The translations under genes and the position numbers were made by a program. From Gaoshiqia sediminis (GTDB taxonomy: Bacteria > Bacteroidota > Bacteroidia > Bacteroidales > Prolixibacteraceae): a stretch of DNA of 64,000 bases. Location of the stretch: positions 124,001-188,000 of the forward strand of contig NZ_JAPAAF010000005.1 of assembly GCF_025907915.1 (NCBI RefSeq), given 5' to 3'. Shown piece after piece: positions 8,406 through 17,412 of the stretch; within the stretch, counting starts at the first letter, position 1, and each line of letters opens with the position of its first letter. The notes beneath the pieces are model-generated. The model ran no database searches. It saw only the letters and a program-made list of their open reading frames with translations, and was not told where the DNA came from.

Positions 8406-9373
8406 TGTTCGTTGTTTAAAGGTTCAAAAATGCGCACTTGTTTCCGGTTGAAATCCAGCAGGATCACCCGGTTGTTTTCATCCACGCAAACATCGGGCGC
8501 ATACGAATCTTCGTCAAACTGATCGGGCGAGGCCACGACCCCAACATATTCGCCATGCTGGTCGTAAATTTTCACCCGCACAATTCCTTTTTCACTCGTC
8601 ACAAACAAGTTATCAGCCAATATGGTCATGTGGGCCGGGTTGCAACAGCCGCTGAATCCTTCGGTTTTCACCGATGATTTCGTCCAGGACGTTCGCATGG
8701 CTCCATCAGCATTGAAATTCTCCAGGCTGTGCCGGCCTGGGTCCACTGCCCACAGAAAACCTTCATCGCTTAAAGCGATATCAAAATACGGGCTGGGAAC
8801 TACGAAGCCGGGCACTCCCTTTTGCTCATCTTTCTCACCAACACGGCGAACCAGTTCCCCATCGAAACGGCATTGATAGACCAACCGGTTTCCGGCGTCG
8901 GCCACATACACATACTGGTCTGAAACCGCCAACGAAGTAATCACTGCCCGCTCACCGTAATCCTGCCATCGGCTGATCACGTTTCCATCTTTATCCAATT
9001 GTACCACCCGATTTGTAAAAGCCAGCCAAACCTTTTCATTCACAGCAATTGCTGTTGGCGAGCCTTCCAAATGCGTTTGTTTGATTAGCTGTCCAGATTC
9101 GTTCAATTGAATCATGCTGCTGTCGGCAATCACATATATAATCCCATCTGCAAAAGCAATTCCTTTCGGTTCAGAAACAGAAAGGCGAAGGGCTTTAACT
9201 TCTTTATAAATGACTTCCGAAGGATCGACCTGTGCAAATTCACTGATATCGTAGGCGTAAGGATTATCAATATTTTTCCCGCTGCGGTTCACAAAAAAAT
9301 CGCGCACAATAATACCAGCGATGAATATCGCCATTACGGCTAGTATATGATTGATATATTTCCGGTTTTTCAT
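8402..9373 (-). CDS. Membrane-anchored NHL-type six-bladed beta-propeller protein
   Basis: The 323-residue protein has an uncleaved N-terminal helix (residues about 9-26, HILAVMAIFIAGIIVRDFF) and then a repeat domain of NHL style: GIAFADGIIYVIADSS, SLAVSDQYVYVADAGNR, DIALSDEGFLWAVDPGRHS, DVCVDENNRVILLDFNRKQ. NHL propellers bind proteins or ligands and are occasionally catalytic. Here the domain would face the periplasm. A pair of cysteines occurs at GCCNPAH near residue 245. The gene lies between an anchored PQQ-like propeller (36 bp upstream) and the small Cys-rich protein (4 bp overlap), so it is probably a scaffold or sensor in the same redox complex. That role is inference. Confidence 0.82.
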   Translation of the reverse strand: MKNRKYINHILAVMAIFIAGIIVRDFFVNRSGKNIDNPYAYDISEFAQVDPSEVIYKEVKALRLSVSEPKGIAFADGIIYVIADSSMIQLNESGQLIKQTHLEGSPTAIAVNEKVWLAFTNRVVQLDKDGNVISRWQDYGERAVITSLAVSDQYVYVADAGNRLVYQCRFDGELVRRVGEKDEQKGVPGFVVPSPYFDIALSDEGFLWAVDPGRHSLENFNADGAMRTSWTKSSVKTEGFSGCCNPAHMTILADNLFVTSEKGIVRVKIYDQHGEYVGVVASPDQFDEDSYAPDVCVDENNRVILLDFNRKQVRIFEPLNNEQ

Positions 9374-9409
9374 CTTATAAGTTCCAAGTTTCGGGTGTTA
9401 AAGAAATCA

Positions 9410-10831
9410 TTACTTTCCAATATCCAGGCACACCATGGTTTTTGAGTCGCGCATCAGCAAACGCCCGTCGGCAATGGCCAACGGCGCCCAGGCATCGTGC
9501 CCGTCCATGATTTTTTTCTGCGCCAGCTGGATGTATTGTTTCGTGTCGGGTTTTATCATGGTCAAAGTTCCGTCATCGCTCAGGATATACATTTTCCCGT
9601 CGGCGATCAGGTAAGGCCCAAGTCCGAAACGCGTGGTTTTCCCCGATGTCCAAACTACCTTTTGCACATCATCGGGATGAACGCACACCAACTGGTTACG
9701 ATTGGCCCCGCCATCCTTGGGCAGGATGCCAAACATGTGCCCCTCCCAGATCACCGGCGTTTGCTGCTCACAGGCCAGTCCATCTTTGGGCGAGTATTCT
9801 GTCAGTACCTCTACGTTGAATTTATTTCCATCAGGTACCACTTTTATCATCATGCTGCCTGCCCCGTAGCCAGCGGTCAGGAAAATACGCCCGTCGTCGA
9901 AAACAACCGGCGAAGGCGCCACTACCGAGTGGTTCCAGGCGTTGCTTTGCCAGAGTATTTGGCCTTCATCAGGTCCGTCGGCTGCTACGCCGCAAACACC
10001 GCCGGCAGCACTGTACACGTACATTTTGCGGCCATTTAGGGTCATTGGCATAATGGACGAATGCGACATTTTCCATTGCATCTCGTTAGGGGCTTCCCAA
10101 AGCACTTTTCCTGAATGAATGTCCACCGCAATCATGATGGCCCGGCCTCCCGGGGCAAGGATAACTTTGTCGCCGTCAATCAGCGGACATTGGGCCGTGT
10201 ACCACTGCGGAATTTCGGTGTCGTACTCGCTCAGCATGTCGAGTCCCCACGTAAGGTCGCCGGTCAGACGATCGACGCACATGACCTGACAGCGAGGACC
10301 AATGGTGACCACATGCTCTTCGGTAACGGCAGGTACCGTACGCGACATGCCGTGGTTCCTTTTGACATGGATTTCGTAGGAACGTCGCCAGATTTCTTTC
10401 CCGTCAGCAAACGAAAAGCAGCGCAAGGCGTCTTCGCGTTTCTCCTCGTCATAGTCGAGCAGATATACCATACCTTTATAAATGGCAGGACCGGCGTGCC
10501 CTTCGCCAAGTTCGACCGACCACAAAACTTCAGGTTCATCGGCTGTCCAACTGTCTTTCAGGTTTTGTTTTTCACCGACAATATTATCGAAGTTTTCGCC
10601 CCGGAAACGCGGCCAGGTACCGTTCATTTCGGGGGCCGAATGTTCAAAAAAATTGAAATGTTCGCCAATATTGATGATTTCCTGCACCAGGTTGCCTGCC
10701 TGACGGTTGTCTTCGCCCGGCATGCTCGCCTGAAAGTCCACCGTCGGGTCTTTGGTCTGCCAAAAAACAAAAGCAACGATTGCTACCAGAACAATCCCTC
10801 CAACCAGTATATTTTTAAATGATCCGTTCAC
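9410..10831 (-). CDS. Membrane-anchored PQQ-like beta-propeller protein
   Basis: The 473-residue product starts from GTG and has one N-terminal membrane helix (ILVGGIVLVAIVAFVFW). A spacer follows, then a propeller that opens with WPRFRGENFDN near residue 72. Blade signatures include GKEIWRRSYEI, GDLTWGLDML, GKVLWEAPNEM and QILWQSNAW. The WPxFRGP-type opening is common to a large family of uncharacterised PQQ-like propellers in Bacteroidota, Planctomycetes and Verrucomicrobia. The protein should stand on the periplasmic side of the inner membrane. Only 1 bp separates it from the preceding propeller gene. No vicinal disulfide motif is visible, so dehydrogenase activity should not be assumed. 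Confidence 0.82.
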   Translation of the reverse strand: MNGSFKNILVGGIVLVAIVAFVFWQTKDPTVDFQASMPGEDNRQAGNLVQEIINIGEHFNFFEHSAPEMNGTWPRFRGENFDNIVGEKQNLKDSWTADEPEVLWSVELGEGHAGPAIYKGMVYLLDYDEEKREDALRCFSFADGKEIWRRSYEIHVKRNHGMSRTVPAVTEEHVVTIGPRCQVMCVDRLTGDLTWGLDMLSEYDTEIPQWYTAQCPLIDGDKVILAPGGRAIMIAVDIHSGKVLWEAPNEMQWKMSHSSIMPMTLNGRKMYVYSAAGGVCGVAADGPDEGQILWQSNAWNHSVVAPSPVVFDDGRIFLTAGYGAGSMMIKVVPDGNKFNVEVLTEYSPKDGLACEQQTPVIWEGHMFGILPKDGGANRNQLVCVHPDDVQKVVWTSGKTTRFGLGPYLIADGKMYILSDDGTLTMIKPDTKQYIQLAQKKIMDGHDAWAPLAIADGRLLMRDSKTMVCLDIGK

Positions 10832-10832
10832 T

Positions 10833-12074
10833 TTATGCTTTCAAATTATACACCATCAACACCTCTCCATGCCTTAAAAATAGCTTTCCGTCCAGGATAT
10901 ACGGATGCGCCCAATGAGGGCCGCTTCCCTTTTGTATTTGAAATGAACTGATGACCTGAAAACCAGCAGGATCGGGCTTGACAATGGCTACATTTCCCCG
11001 CTGTTCTTCATAAATATACAACAAGCTATCGGCAAAAATCATTGCCCCTTTCGTATTCCAGGGCTGATTGTAAGTTATCTCGCCGGTTTTCCAGTTCATG
11101 CAAAGCCAATTGCCCTTGCGGTTGTTTTCCCAGTTTGAGCCATAAATGTAGCCGTCCAATTCGATGAGCCCATGGTGGTGATTATCGAAAATGGTATCGG
11201 TAAATAATTCCGTAAATCCATCCTGATTTTCATTCACCTTCAACATTTTGGCCGGATAATCGTACCCCATCGACAGAAAAATCTCATCGTCTTTAAACAA
11301 AGGGATATTGGTCCAGATCAATCCAGGCTGGTCCGACCATTTTTCGTGCTCATAATATTGATAAGTCATTTTCACTTCGCCCGTTTCCGGATTAACCGCC
11401 AGCAGGTTTGTGGCGGTAACGGCCAAAATATAGCGCTGTCCGTTCAGTTTGTATAAAGTTGGAGATGCATACGAACGTTGTCCGCCCACGCTGGGCGTTT
11501 CCCAGACTTTTTCACCTGTCATTTTATTGAAAGCAACCACCGAGGTTTCCGTCCCTCCCGGAGTACAAATTACTTTGTCATCCACGATGAGCGGCGATTC
11601 CGAAACGCCCCAAATGTGCCAGTCGGCATGATAGTCGCGGTCAACATTCACTTTCCAGTTGATGGCACCGGTTTCTGCATTCAGGCAAGCCAGTTCGCCA
11701 ATGCCGCTGACCAGATAAATGCGGTCGTCTTCGATGGTTGGTGTGCTGCGGGTATCGGGAAACGATTTCTTCCAGGATTCGCCGTACGGCACTTGCCATT
11801 TTTTGTTCCCTTCAAAATCGAGGCAGGTCAGGTAATCCAGCGTGTCGATCATGCCGGTGGCATAAATGTATTTCCCGTTTGAAATGACTGATGAATACCC
11901 TTTGCCAATCCCTTCAAATTCGAGCAATAGCTCAGGGCCATTTTCAGGCCAGGTTTGCAACAAGCCGGTTTCGGTAAATTTTCCATCCCGGCTCGGCCCG
12001 CGAAATTGATAAATTTGGGCATTTGCAGAGAATCCTAACAGAAGGGTAAAAAGTATATAAAGGGAGCGTTTCAT
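10833..12074 (-). CDS. Secreted PQQ-like beta-propeller protein, paralogue 1
   Basis: The 413-residue protein has a cleavable signal peptide (SLYILFTLLLGFSANAQ) and starts its mature domain with YQFRGPSRDGKF. Propeller blades are marked by stretches such as YLVSGIGELACLNAETG, GAINWKVNVD and GEKVWETPS. The C-terminus (GPHWAHPYILDGKLFLRHG) is closely matched by the next upstream gene (QHWAHPVVHNGILYLRHG), so the two are tandem paralogues. The family is annotated as PQQ-binding-like or BamB-like. The enzymatic status is unknown and no adjacent Cys-Cys pair is seen. It is the second gene of the run starting at 13335. Confidence 0.83.
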   Translation of the reverse strand: MKRSLYILFTLLLGFSANAQIYQFRGPSRDGKFTETGLLQTWPENGPELLLEFEGIGKGYSSVISNGKYIYATGMIDTLDYLTCLDFEGNKKWQVPYGESWKKSFPDTRSTPTIEDDRIYLVSGIGELACLNAETGAINWKVNVDRDYHADWHIWGVSESPLIVDDKVICTPGGTETSVVAFNKMTGEKVWETPSVGGQRSYASPTLYKLNGQRYILAVTATNLLAVNPETGEVKMTYQYYEHEKWSDQPGLIWTNIPLFKDDEIFLSMGYDYPAKMLKVNENQDGFTELFTDTIFDNHHHGLIELDGYIYGSNWENNRKGNWLCMNWKTGEITYNQPWNTKGAMIFADSLLYIYEEQRGNVAIVKPDPAGFQVISSFQIQKGSGPHWAHPYILDGKLFLRHGEVLMVYNLKA

Positions 12075-12120
12075 TTAGTTGGTTTTTATGTTTTTGTTAC
12101 TTCTACGAACCAGCCAGGTT

Positions 12121-13335
12121 TTATGCCGAAATTTTGTAAGCGATCAGTGTATTTCCGTGGCGAAGGTATAAAATGCCATTGTGTACCACCGGATGCGCCC
12201 AATGTTGCGCTGTACCCATTTCCATCTTCGTTTGTGAAATTATGTCGAATTTAGTCGGATTTGGATTTACCAGGGCTAGTTCACCACGATCACTATACAG
12301 GATCAATTTATTTCCGGCCATGATAATTACGCCGTTCCCCAGTTCGGTAGAGTTCCATTTTTCTTCGCCGGTTTTCCAGTCCAGGCAAAACCAGCCGCGC
12401 GACTTGTGCCCTGAGCCATACAGATAACCATCCGTTAGAACAGCGCCCCCCATTTGATTGTCCATTTTATTTGTACTCCAGGCTTTTGTAATTGATGAAC
12501 CGTCTTCATTCAACAACAATTTCACACCGCCTTGACCGTAACCGCTGAAGCAATACAGAGCGCCATCCTGAAATATAGGCGTATTGGGATGAATGTTGTA
12601 TTGGTTGGGGTGCGGATAGCTCCACAGCAGTTTGCCGTCCTTGGTATCAACAGCGATAATTACGTTTGCAGTATGGGTAACCAGAATGTTCCTCCCGGGC
12701 AGTTTTACCAGTTTGGGAGTACAGTAAGCTGCTGATTCGCCTTTACCTGCACTTTTCCAAATCAGTTTTCCGGTCATGCGGTCGAGGGCGATGAGGTTAA
12801 ACTCCTTTCCTCCCGGCGTAAAATACAGCCGGTCACCATCGGCCAGGATCGTTTCGTTGAATCCCCAGCGTAGATGTTCGGAGCCAAAATCTTTGTCCAG
12901 CGCTTTTTTCCATACCAGGTTGCCTTGTTCCAGGTCCAGGCAGATTATTTCACCATATCCCGAAACCAGGTAGGCCATTTGTCCAACAATGGTCGGGCAC
13001 GTCCGAGCTCCCGGATAACTGACTTCAAATTCCTTTCCATAGGCCAGTTTTTTCTCGAACATTCCAGTTTCACTGAAGACGTAAAGGTAACCGGTATTAT
13101 CGGTCATTCCCGTGCAATAGATTTTCCCGTTTGCAAACGAAGGGCTAGAAAAACCCTCTCCCAGCCCATCGAAATGCCAAAGCACTTCGGGACCACTGAC
13201 CGGCCATTCTTTCAACATATTGGGAGCCGGATACTTACCTTCGGAACTTTCGCCGCGCCAATGCGTTGGCTGCTGAGCATTCAGTGCAACAGCACTTAAA
13301 ATAAGAAGAAGTATTACAGTCAGGTGCTTTCTCAT
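12121..13335 (-). CDS. Secreted PQQ-like beta-propeller protein, paralogue 2
   Basis: The 404-residue protein begins with a signal peptide (LTVILLLILSAVALNAQQ). The mature propeller opens with THWRGESSEGKYP and has blades such as YLVSGYGEIICLDLEQGN and GEEKWNSTELGNG. It aligns by eye over its whole length with the product of 10833-12074. It is the first gene of the nine-gene run reaching to 2150, so the promoter for that run should lie in 13336-13594. A periplasmic location is predicted. Function is unknown: it may bind a quinone cofactor, a substrate, or the polyferredoxins encoded downstream. Confidence 0.83.
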   Translation of the reverse strand: MRKHLTVILLLILSAVALNAQQPTHWRGESSEGKYPAPNMLKEWPVSGPEVLWHFDGLGEGFSSPSFANGKIYCTGMTDNTGYLYVFSETGMFEKKLAYGKEFEVSYPGARTCPTIVGQMAYLVSGYGEIICLDLEQGNLVWKKALDKDFGSEHLRWGFNETILADGDRLYFTPGGKEFNLIALDRMTGKLIWKSAGKGESAAYCTPKLVKLPGRNILVTHTANVIIAVDTKDGKLLWSYPHPNQYNIHPNTPIFQDGALYCFSGYGQGGVKLLLNEDGSSITKAWSTNKMDNQMGGAVLTDGYLYGSGHKSRGWFCLDWKTGEEKWNSTELGNGVIIMAGNKLILYSDRGELALVNPNPTKFDIISQTKMEMGTAQHWAHPVVHNGILYLRHGNTLIAYKISA

Positions 13336-13594
13336 GGGTTAAATGTTAATGATTATGGTGTTCCAAATTTATTAAGGAAAGACCAGATTACCCAGGCAAC
13401 TATTGAATTTAATCAGCTTCTAAATAGTTAGATTTGTTAACAAGTATTATGTCTATAAAAAATGTATAAAAATTTGATTTTTATTTAATTGTGTGAAACC
13501 TTCCCTCTTCACAAATCACGACAGATAAATTGTTTTTCAAGTACTCACAATTTGGTTTTGAGTAGCTGTTAGCCATTGGAAGGTTGATTTTTCA
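13336..13594. other. Intergenic region upstream of the propeller/redox operon
   Basis: This AT-rich stretch separates the upstream terminator (13595-13626) from the first propeller gene. It must hold the promoter for the run ending at 2150, but I find no exact leftward TAnnTTTG element. I see no credible small gene in it. Confidence 0.5.
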
Positions 13595-13626
13595 TAAAAA
13601 AAGCCCCCTGAAATCAGGAGGCTTTT
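13595..13626 (-). terminator. Intrinsic terminator after the Gfo/Idh/MocA gene
   Basis: Read on the minus strand there is a stem made of AAGCCTCCTG and CAGGGGGCTT (one G-U pair) around a 4-base loop, followed by a run of T. It lies 34 bp past the stop of the oxidoreductase gene and separates the DUF1080 unit from the propeller operon. Confidence 0.85.
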
Positions 13627-13659
13627 GCGATTGTAAGATCACTATTGAATCCGAATTCT

Positions 13660-15006
13660 TTACAATTTCGGTTCCCAGCCGGGTTCGTACTCGCGCGACC
13701 ACAACTTCATGGCTTCGCGGTCGAAAATGTGACCGTTTTCGGTATTCACATCAAACGATTTGCCAATGCGGTAGGAAATGTTTGCATAGTGAACCAGCAT
13801 TTGGCTTACAGCACCCATGTCAATCGGCGAATTCAATTGGCTTGATTTTCCCCGGATATTATCAAAGAAATTTACTACGTGGGTATCGGTCATGTCGCCG
13901 CCACCGCCAAGCGCTGTGCCAGCCTCGTTGCTGGCCGCTTTGCTGTCGCGGACAAGTTTGCCGCCCCGATCGAAGAGCTTGTAACCACTGCGATTGACAA
14001 ATACGGAACCCTCGGTGCCAAAAATGATGGTGCCGCGGTCGGAACCATAGGTGTTGTATCCGTTTCGGCTTTTACCATCCCAAACAATGATTTTATTTCC
14101 GGGAAAGCGGAAACTGGCATCCATTGTATCATACATTTCCCAGCCGTCATTCAAGAAATGACGTTTGGCGGCCTGCACTTCCACAAATTCGGGATATTCC
14201 ACCTGCAAGGCCCAGCGAGCAATATCCAGCTCGTGGGTGGCATTGTTGCCGGTTTCGGCAGTTCCCCAATTCCAACCGTACCAGTGCCAGTTATAGTCCC
14301 AGGTATTGTGGCGGTATTCCTCGCGCGGGGCCGGGCCCTGCCACAAGTCCCAATCCAGTCCTTCAGGTACAGGCGCTTTTTTAGGCATGGGCACTTCACC
14401 CCGGGTATTGGAATAAAAAGCCACTGCACGGTAAGCATTTCCAATAACACCATTGTGTATTTCGCTGATAATTTGGATGGACTCGGGCGACGAACGTTGC
14501 TGGTTCCCCATTTGCACCACCTTGCCAAATTTTTGCTGAAAGGCCACCAACAGTTCGCCTTCTTGCGGACTGTGACTGCATGGTTTTTCAATATAAACAT
14601 GCTTTCCGGCTTGCATGGCCATCCAGGTGCCGGGTGCGTGCCAATGGTCGGGGGTGGCATTAAAAATGGCATCCACTTTCGGGTCGGCAAACACCTCTCG
14701 GATGTCGTTCACTAAGGCCGCTTTTCCGCTCACCTTTCCGGTCAGGTCTTTGGCAACGCGTTCACGCTGTTTTTTCATCACATCGCAGATGTATGCCAGA
14801 TCCACATTATTCTTTTTATCGATGATGGCCGGATAAAATGCCCCTACCCGCCGTCCGCACCCCATGAGGGCCACACTCAAGCGATCGTTGGCGCCAACAA
14901 TACGGCTGTAACTTTTGGCAGACATGCCCAAGGCCGAAGTGCCCAACGTAATCCCGGCCGCACCTGCAGCCGCTTTTCTCAAAAAATCTCTTCTGTTTGA
15001 ACTCAT
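13660..15006 (-). CDS. Tat-exported Gfo/Idh/MocA family oxidoreductase
   Basis: From ATG 15006 the protein has 448 residues. It begins with a twin-arginine signal (SSNRRDFLRKAAAGAAG), which is why this start is chosen over the longer frame to 15126 that overlaps the upstream gene. A Rossmann nucleotide-binding loop (VALMGCGRRVG, residues 45-55) and the family motif EKP (140-142) are present, as is the C-terminal Gfo/Idh domain rich in Trp and Tyr near 240-270. Family members oxidise or reduce sugar hydroxyls with a tightly held NAD(P). Members next to DUF1080 genes have been linked to glycoside C3 oxidation. The neighbours (TIM-barrel lipoprotein, DUF1080 protein) fit a periplasmic 3-keto-sugar role. 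The exact substrate cannot be read from sequence. Confidence 0.88.
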   Translation of the reverse strand: MSSNRRDFLRKAAAGAAGITLGTSALGMSAKSYSRIVGANDRLSVALMGCGRRVGAFYPAIIDKKNNVDLAYICDVMKKQRERVAKDLTGKVSGKAALVNDIREVFADPKVDAIFNATPDHWHAPGTWMAMQAGKHVYIEKPCSHSPQEGELLVAFQQKFGKVVQMGNQQRSSPESIQIISEIHNGVIGNAYRAVAFYSNTRGEVPMPKKAPVPEGLDWDLWQGPAPREEYRHNTWDYNWHWYGWNWGTAETGNNATHELDIARWALQVEYPEFVEVQAAKRHFLNDGWEMYDTMDASFRFPGNKIIVWDGKSRNGYNTYGSDRGTIIFGTEGSVFVNRSGYKLFDRGGKLVRDSKAASNEAGTALGGGGDMTDTHVVNFFDNIRGKSSQLNSPIDMGAVSQMLVHYANISYRIGKSFDVNTENGHIFDREAMKLWSREYEPGWEPKL

Positions 15007-15022
15007 TATTTTTGGTTTTAGG

Positions 15023-15862
15023 TTATTGTAAAGTTGATAAAACTCCCCTAACATAGCCAACCGATTCGGCAAATCCGGCAAAGGGATTATCGCCGTCTTT
15101 TTCATATTCGAACGAAACAATGCCATCGTATTCCAACTCGATCAAATCAGCCAGAAAGCGTTCGATATCAATTACACCCCGGCCTATTTCGCAAGTCGTT
15201 CCGTCGTGGTTGGCCTGGGTCACATCTTTGATATGGATATCCAGCACACGGTCGAAATAGTCTTTCACATCCTGCGACGGATCGCGACCAATGCGCTTGG
15301 TGTGGCCAATGTCCACACACAATCCCATACGCGGGTCCATATCTTTTATCAGCAAATAGGCACTTTCGGCGCTCGGGTAGAGTTTGTCGCCGGGTCCGTG
15401 GTTATGAATAGCCAACTGAATGTCGTACTCTTTCACTTTATTTTCAACATACGAAAGTAACTCGTGATTGGGAACTCCTACAATCATGCGCATGCCTGCC
15501 TTTTTTGCATATTCAAAAGCTTGGTCAACCTCCGCTTCAGTAGTCATGTAAATAACTCCCCCTGCATACAGGTCAATTCCGGAATTTCTGCATTTCTGCA
15601 CCACCTCGGCTATTTCATCATCCGTTGCATCCAGCCTCAGGTGGAAGCTTTTTAACGACAAATGCTTCAATTCCAGTTGCTGCATAAAGGCCAGCATGGT
15701 ATCGACCGGGTACTTGCGAAAGGTATAGGAAGCAACCCCCATTTCAAACTCTACATTTTTCTTTGTTATTTGTTCAGCTGCATTCTGCCCACTTTGACAG
15801 GCCGAAAATGCCCACACCAAAACAAGCAGCAGAAAAACGTTAATTCGTTTTGCGTTGTTCAT
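15023..15862 (-). CDS. Lipoprotein of the xylose-isomerase-like TIM-barrel (sugar isomerase/epimerase) family
   Basis: The 279-residue protein has a lipoprotein signal with lipobox FSAC (VFLLLVLVWAFSACQSG), so it should be membrane-tethered outside the cytoplasm. The rest is an AP-endonuclease-2/xylose-isomerase-like barrel: SYTFRKYPVDTM, LAIHNHGPGD, GLCVDIGHTKRIG and a late VSFEYEKDG. The His, Asp and Glu residues in these motifs are those that normally bind a divalent metal. Genes of this family recur beside Gfo/Idh/MocA and DUF1080 genes in 3-keto-glycoside clusters, where they are thought to act on keto-sugar products or to isomerise them. The gene lies 7 bp after the DUF1080 gene and 16 bp before the oxidoreductase. 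Confidence 0.87.
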   Translation of the reverse strand: MNNAKRINVFLLLVLVWAFSACQSGQNAAEQITKKNVEFEMGVASYTFRKYPVDTMLAFMQQLELKHLSLKSFHLRLDATDDEIAEVVQKCRNSGIDLYAGGVIYMTTEAEVDQAFEYAKKAGMRMIVGVPNHELLSYVENKVKEYDIQLAIHNHGPGDKLYPSAESAYLLIKDMDPRMGLCVDIGHTKRIGRDPSQDVKDYFDRVLDIHIKDVTQANHDGTTCEIGRGVIDIERFLADLIELEYDGIVSFEYEKDGDNPFAGFAESVGYVRGVLSTLQ

Positions 15863-15869
15863 GGTTAAA

Positions 15870-17276
15870 TTAGTTTAGTTTCCTGATTTTTATACTTCTG
15901 AAATGCACTTCATCGCCATGGTCCTGCAACAGGATATGGCCTGATTGCCAATTGCCAAATCCTTCCCATTGGGCATATTTGCTTCGCGCAACCAAGGCAT
16001 AAAACGCCTGTGTCCCTCGCTCATATTCCAAAACTTTCCGATTGTTTAGCCAGTGTTCGACATGTGCGCCTGCAAATTCACTGGCTTCCAGACTGCTTCC
16101 TTTCAGCCATTCATCCCGGCGGATACCGCTTACCACCAAACGCGCCTGGTTCCATTCACCGGGCTTATTTACGAGCTTATTTTTGTGGGCGGGAATCAGG
16201 TCGTACAAAGAGCCAACAGTCCGGTTCCCGTCGGTACCCATTTTGGCATCGGGATGTTTCTCATCATCCAGAATCTGGTATTCGAGCCCAATAGCCGACT
16301 GTTTTGTACCATATTTTTCGGTGATGTAGTATTTTATCCCGCTATTGGCGCCTTCGGTAATTTTGAAATCGAGTTTCAATTCAAACATCGAATACTCTTC
16401 CACTGTAACAATGTCGCCGCCATTTCCGGACTCAGCGCCTTCGGCAGCTTCAACAATCAACACACCGTCCTGCACCTTCCATCCTCTAGTAGGGAAATTA
16501 TCCTTACCGGCGCCTCGCCAACCGTTTGTTGTTTTGCCATCGAAAAGAAGCTCCCATCCCTGGGCACGTTCCTGCGGCGATAAATAATTCGGGACCAGAT
16601 TGACCACCGGAATATCAGTCCAGGCACTTCGCTTGAGGTTTTCAGTTTGAATCCGGATGTTTCTCCATTTAATCTGCTTTCCAGCCTGCGATGCATCATT
16701 GATGGAATGAACCTGCAAGGCGATGAAGCCTTCGGCGGTCATGTCATCCACCAGGTCGGCACAGGGGATTCCATTCACCCAGGTACGTATTGAATTGCCA
16801 ATGGCCTCAATACGGTAGTGGTTCCATTCGCCCCGGCGAAATGCAGTTCTTCCCTGCGGGTTTTGGTCAAGGGGGTACAGCCAGCCGCGCCGGGCTTCGT
16901 CATAAATGCCGCCGCTCCAGGCCCGCTCCGACGGGTCCACCTCACATTGATAGCCATGAACTCGGCCATCCTGATAATCTGCAGAACTTAAACTTCTGAA
17001 TTGAATGCCGGAATTCATCTCACTGTCAACCAGCAGTTCAAGTTCTAAAATAAAATCACCGTACGTTTTTTCGGTAGCCAGAAAAGAGTTCGGCGTATTG
17101 GCAACTGTAGTACCGATAATTTCGCCGTTAACAATCTCGTAATTTGCTTTACCGTTTATTTGTTTCCATCCGGTAAAGTCTTTCCCGTTAAACAAGTTGG
17201 TCCATCCAGTAGCTGAGGCATGGGTCACAACCCCACAGGCAGCAAACAAAAGGATAAATCGTGTAATTCGTTTCAT
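15870..17276 (-). CDS. Secreted tandem DUF1080 (3-keto-disaccharide hydrolase family) protein
   Basis: The 468-residue product starts at ATG 17276 with a signal peptide (FILLFAACGVVTHASATG); the longer frame to 17351 adds an unlikely leader and is rejected. Two DUF1080 domains follow. The first begins at WTNLFNGKDFTGWKQING (about residues 25-210), the second at WELLFDGKTTNGWRGAG (about 240-468). Both have the concanavalin-like signature NSGIQFRSL or NSGIKYYITEKYG. DUF1080 proteins have been shown to cleave glycosides after oxidation to 3-keto sugars. This gene is first in its unit and faces a divergent regulator. A two-domain arrangement may widen specificity or leave one domain as a binding module. 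Confidence 0.88.
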   Translation of the reverse strand: MKRITRFILLFAACGVVTHASATGWTNLFNGKDFTGWKQINGKANYEIVNGEIIGTTVANTPNSFLATEKTYGDFILELELLVDSEMNSGIQFRSLSSADYQDGRVHGYQCEVDPSERAWSGGIYDEARRGWLYPLDQNPQGRTAFRRGEWNHYRIEAIGNSIRTWVNGIPCADLVDDMTAEGFIALQVHSINDASQAGKQIKWRNIRIQTENLKRSAWTDIPVVNLVPNYLSPQERAQGWELLFDGKTTNGWRGAGKDNFPTRGWKVQDGVLIVEAAEGAESGNGGDIVTVEEYSMFELKLDFKITEGANSGIKYYITEKYGTKQSAIGLEYQILDDEKHPDAKMGTDGNRTVGSLYDLIPAHKNKLVNKPGEWNQARLVVSGIRRDEWLKGSSLEASEFAGAHVEHWLNNRKVLEYERGTQAFYALVARSKYAQWEGFGNWQSGHILLQDHGDEVHFRSIKIRKLN

Positions 17277-17360
17277 TATTTTATTGGTATTAGTTATTTC
17301 CCATTTGCGGGAGTAGCGTGAAATTAGGAAATTCTCATTTTTTAGGTACATTTGTTAGCG

Positions 17361-17368
17361 CAAAACTG
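17361..17368 (-). promoter_or_regulatory. Possible -7 element for the DUF1080 operon
   Basis: On the minus strand this reads CAGTTTTG, one mismatch from the Bacteroidota TAnnTTTG element, about 85 bp before the DUF1080 start. A nearby dyad, GGTTttatAACC (17368-17379), could be an operator for the divergent regulator. This is a weak, position-based call. Confidence 0.35.
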
Positions 17369-17412
17369 GTTTTATAACCGTTATAAGTATCGTTAAAATT
17401 AGACCAAAAAAG

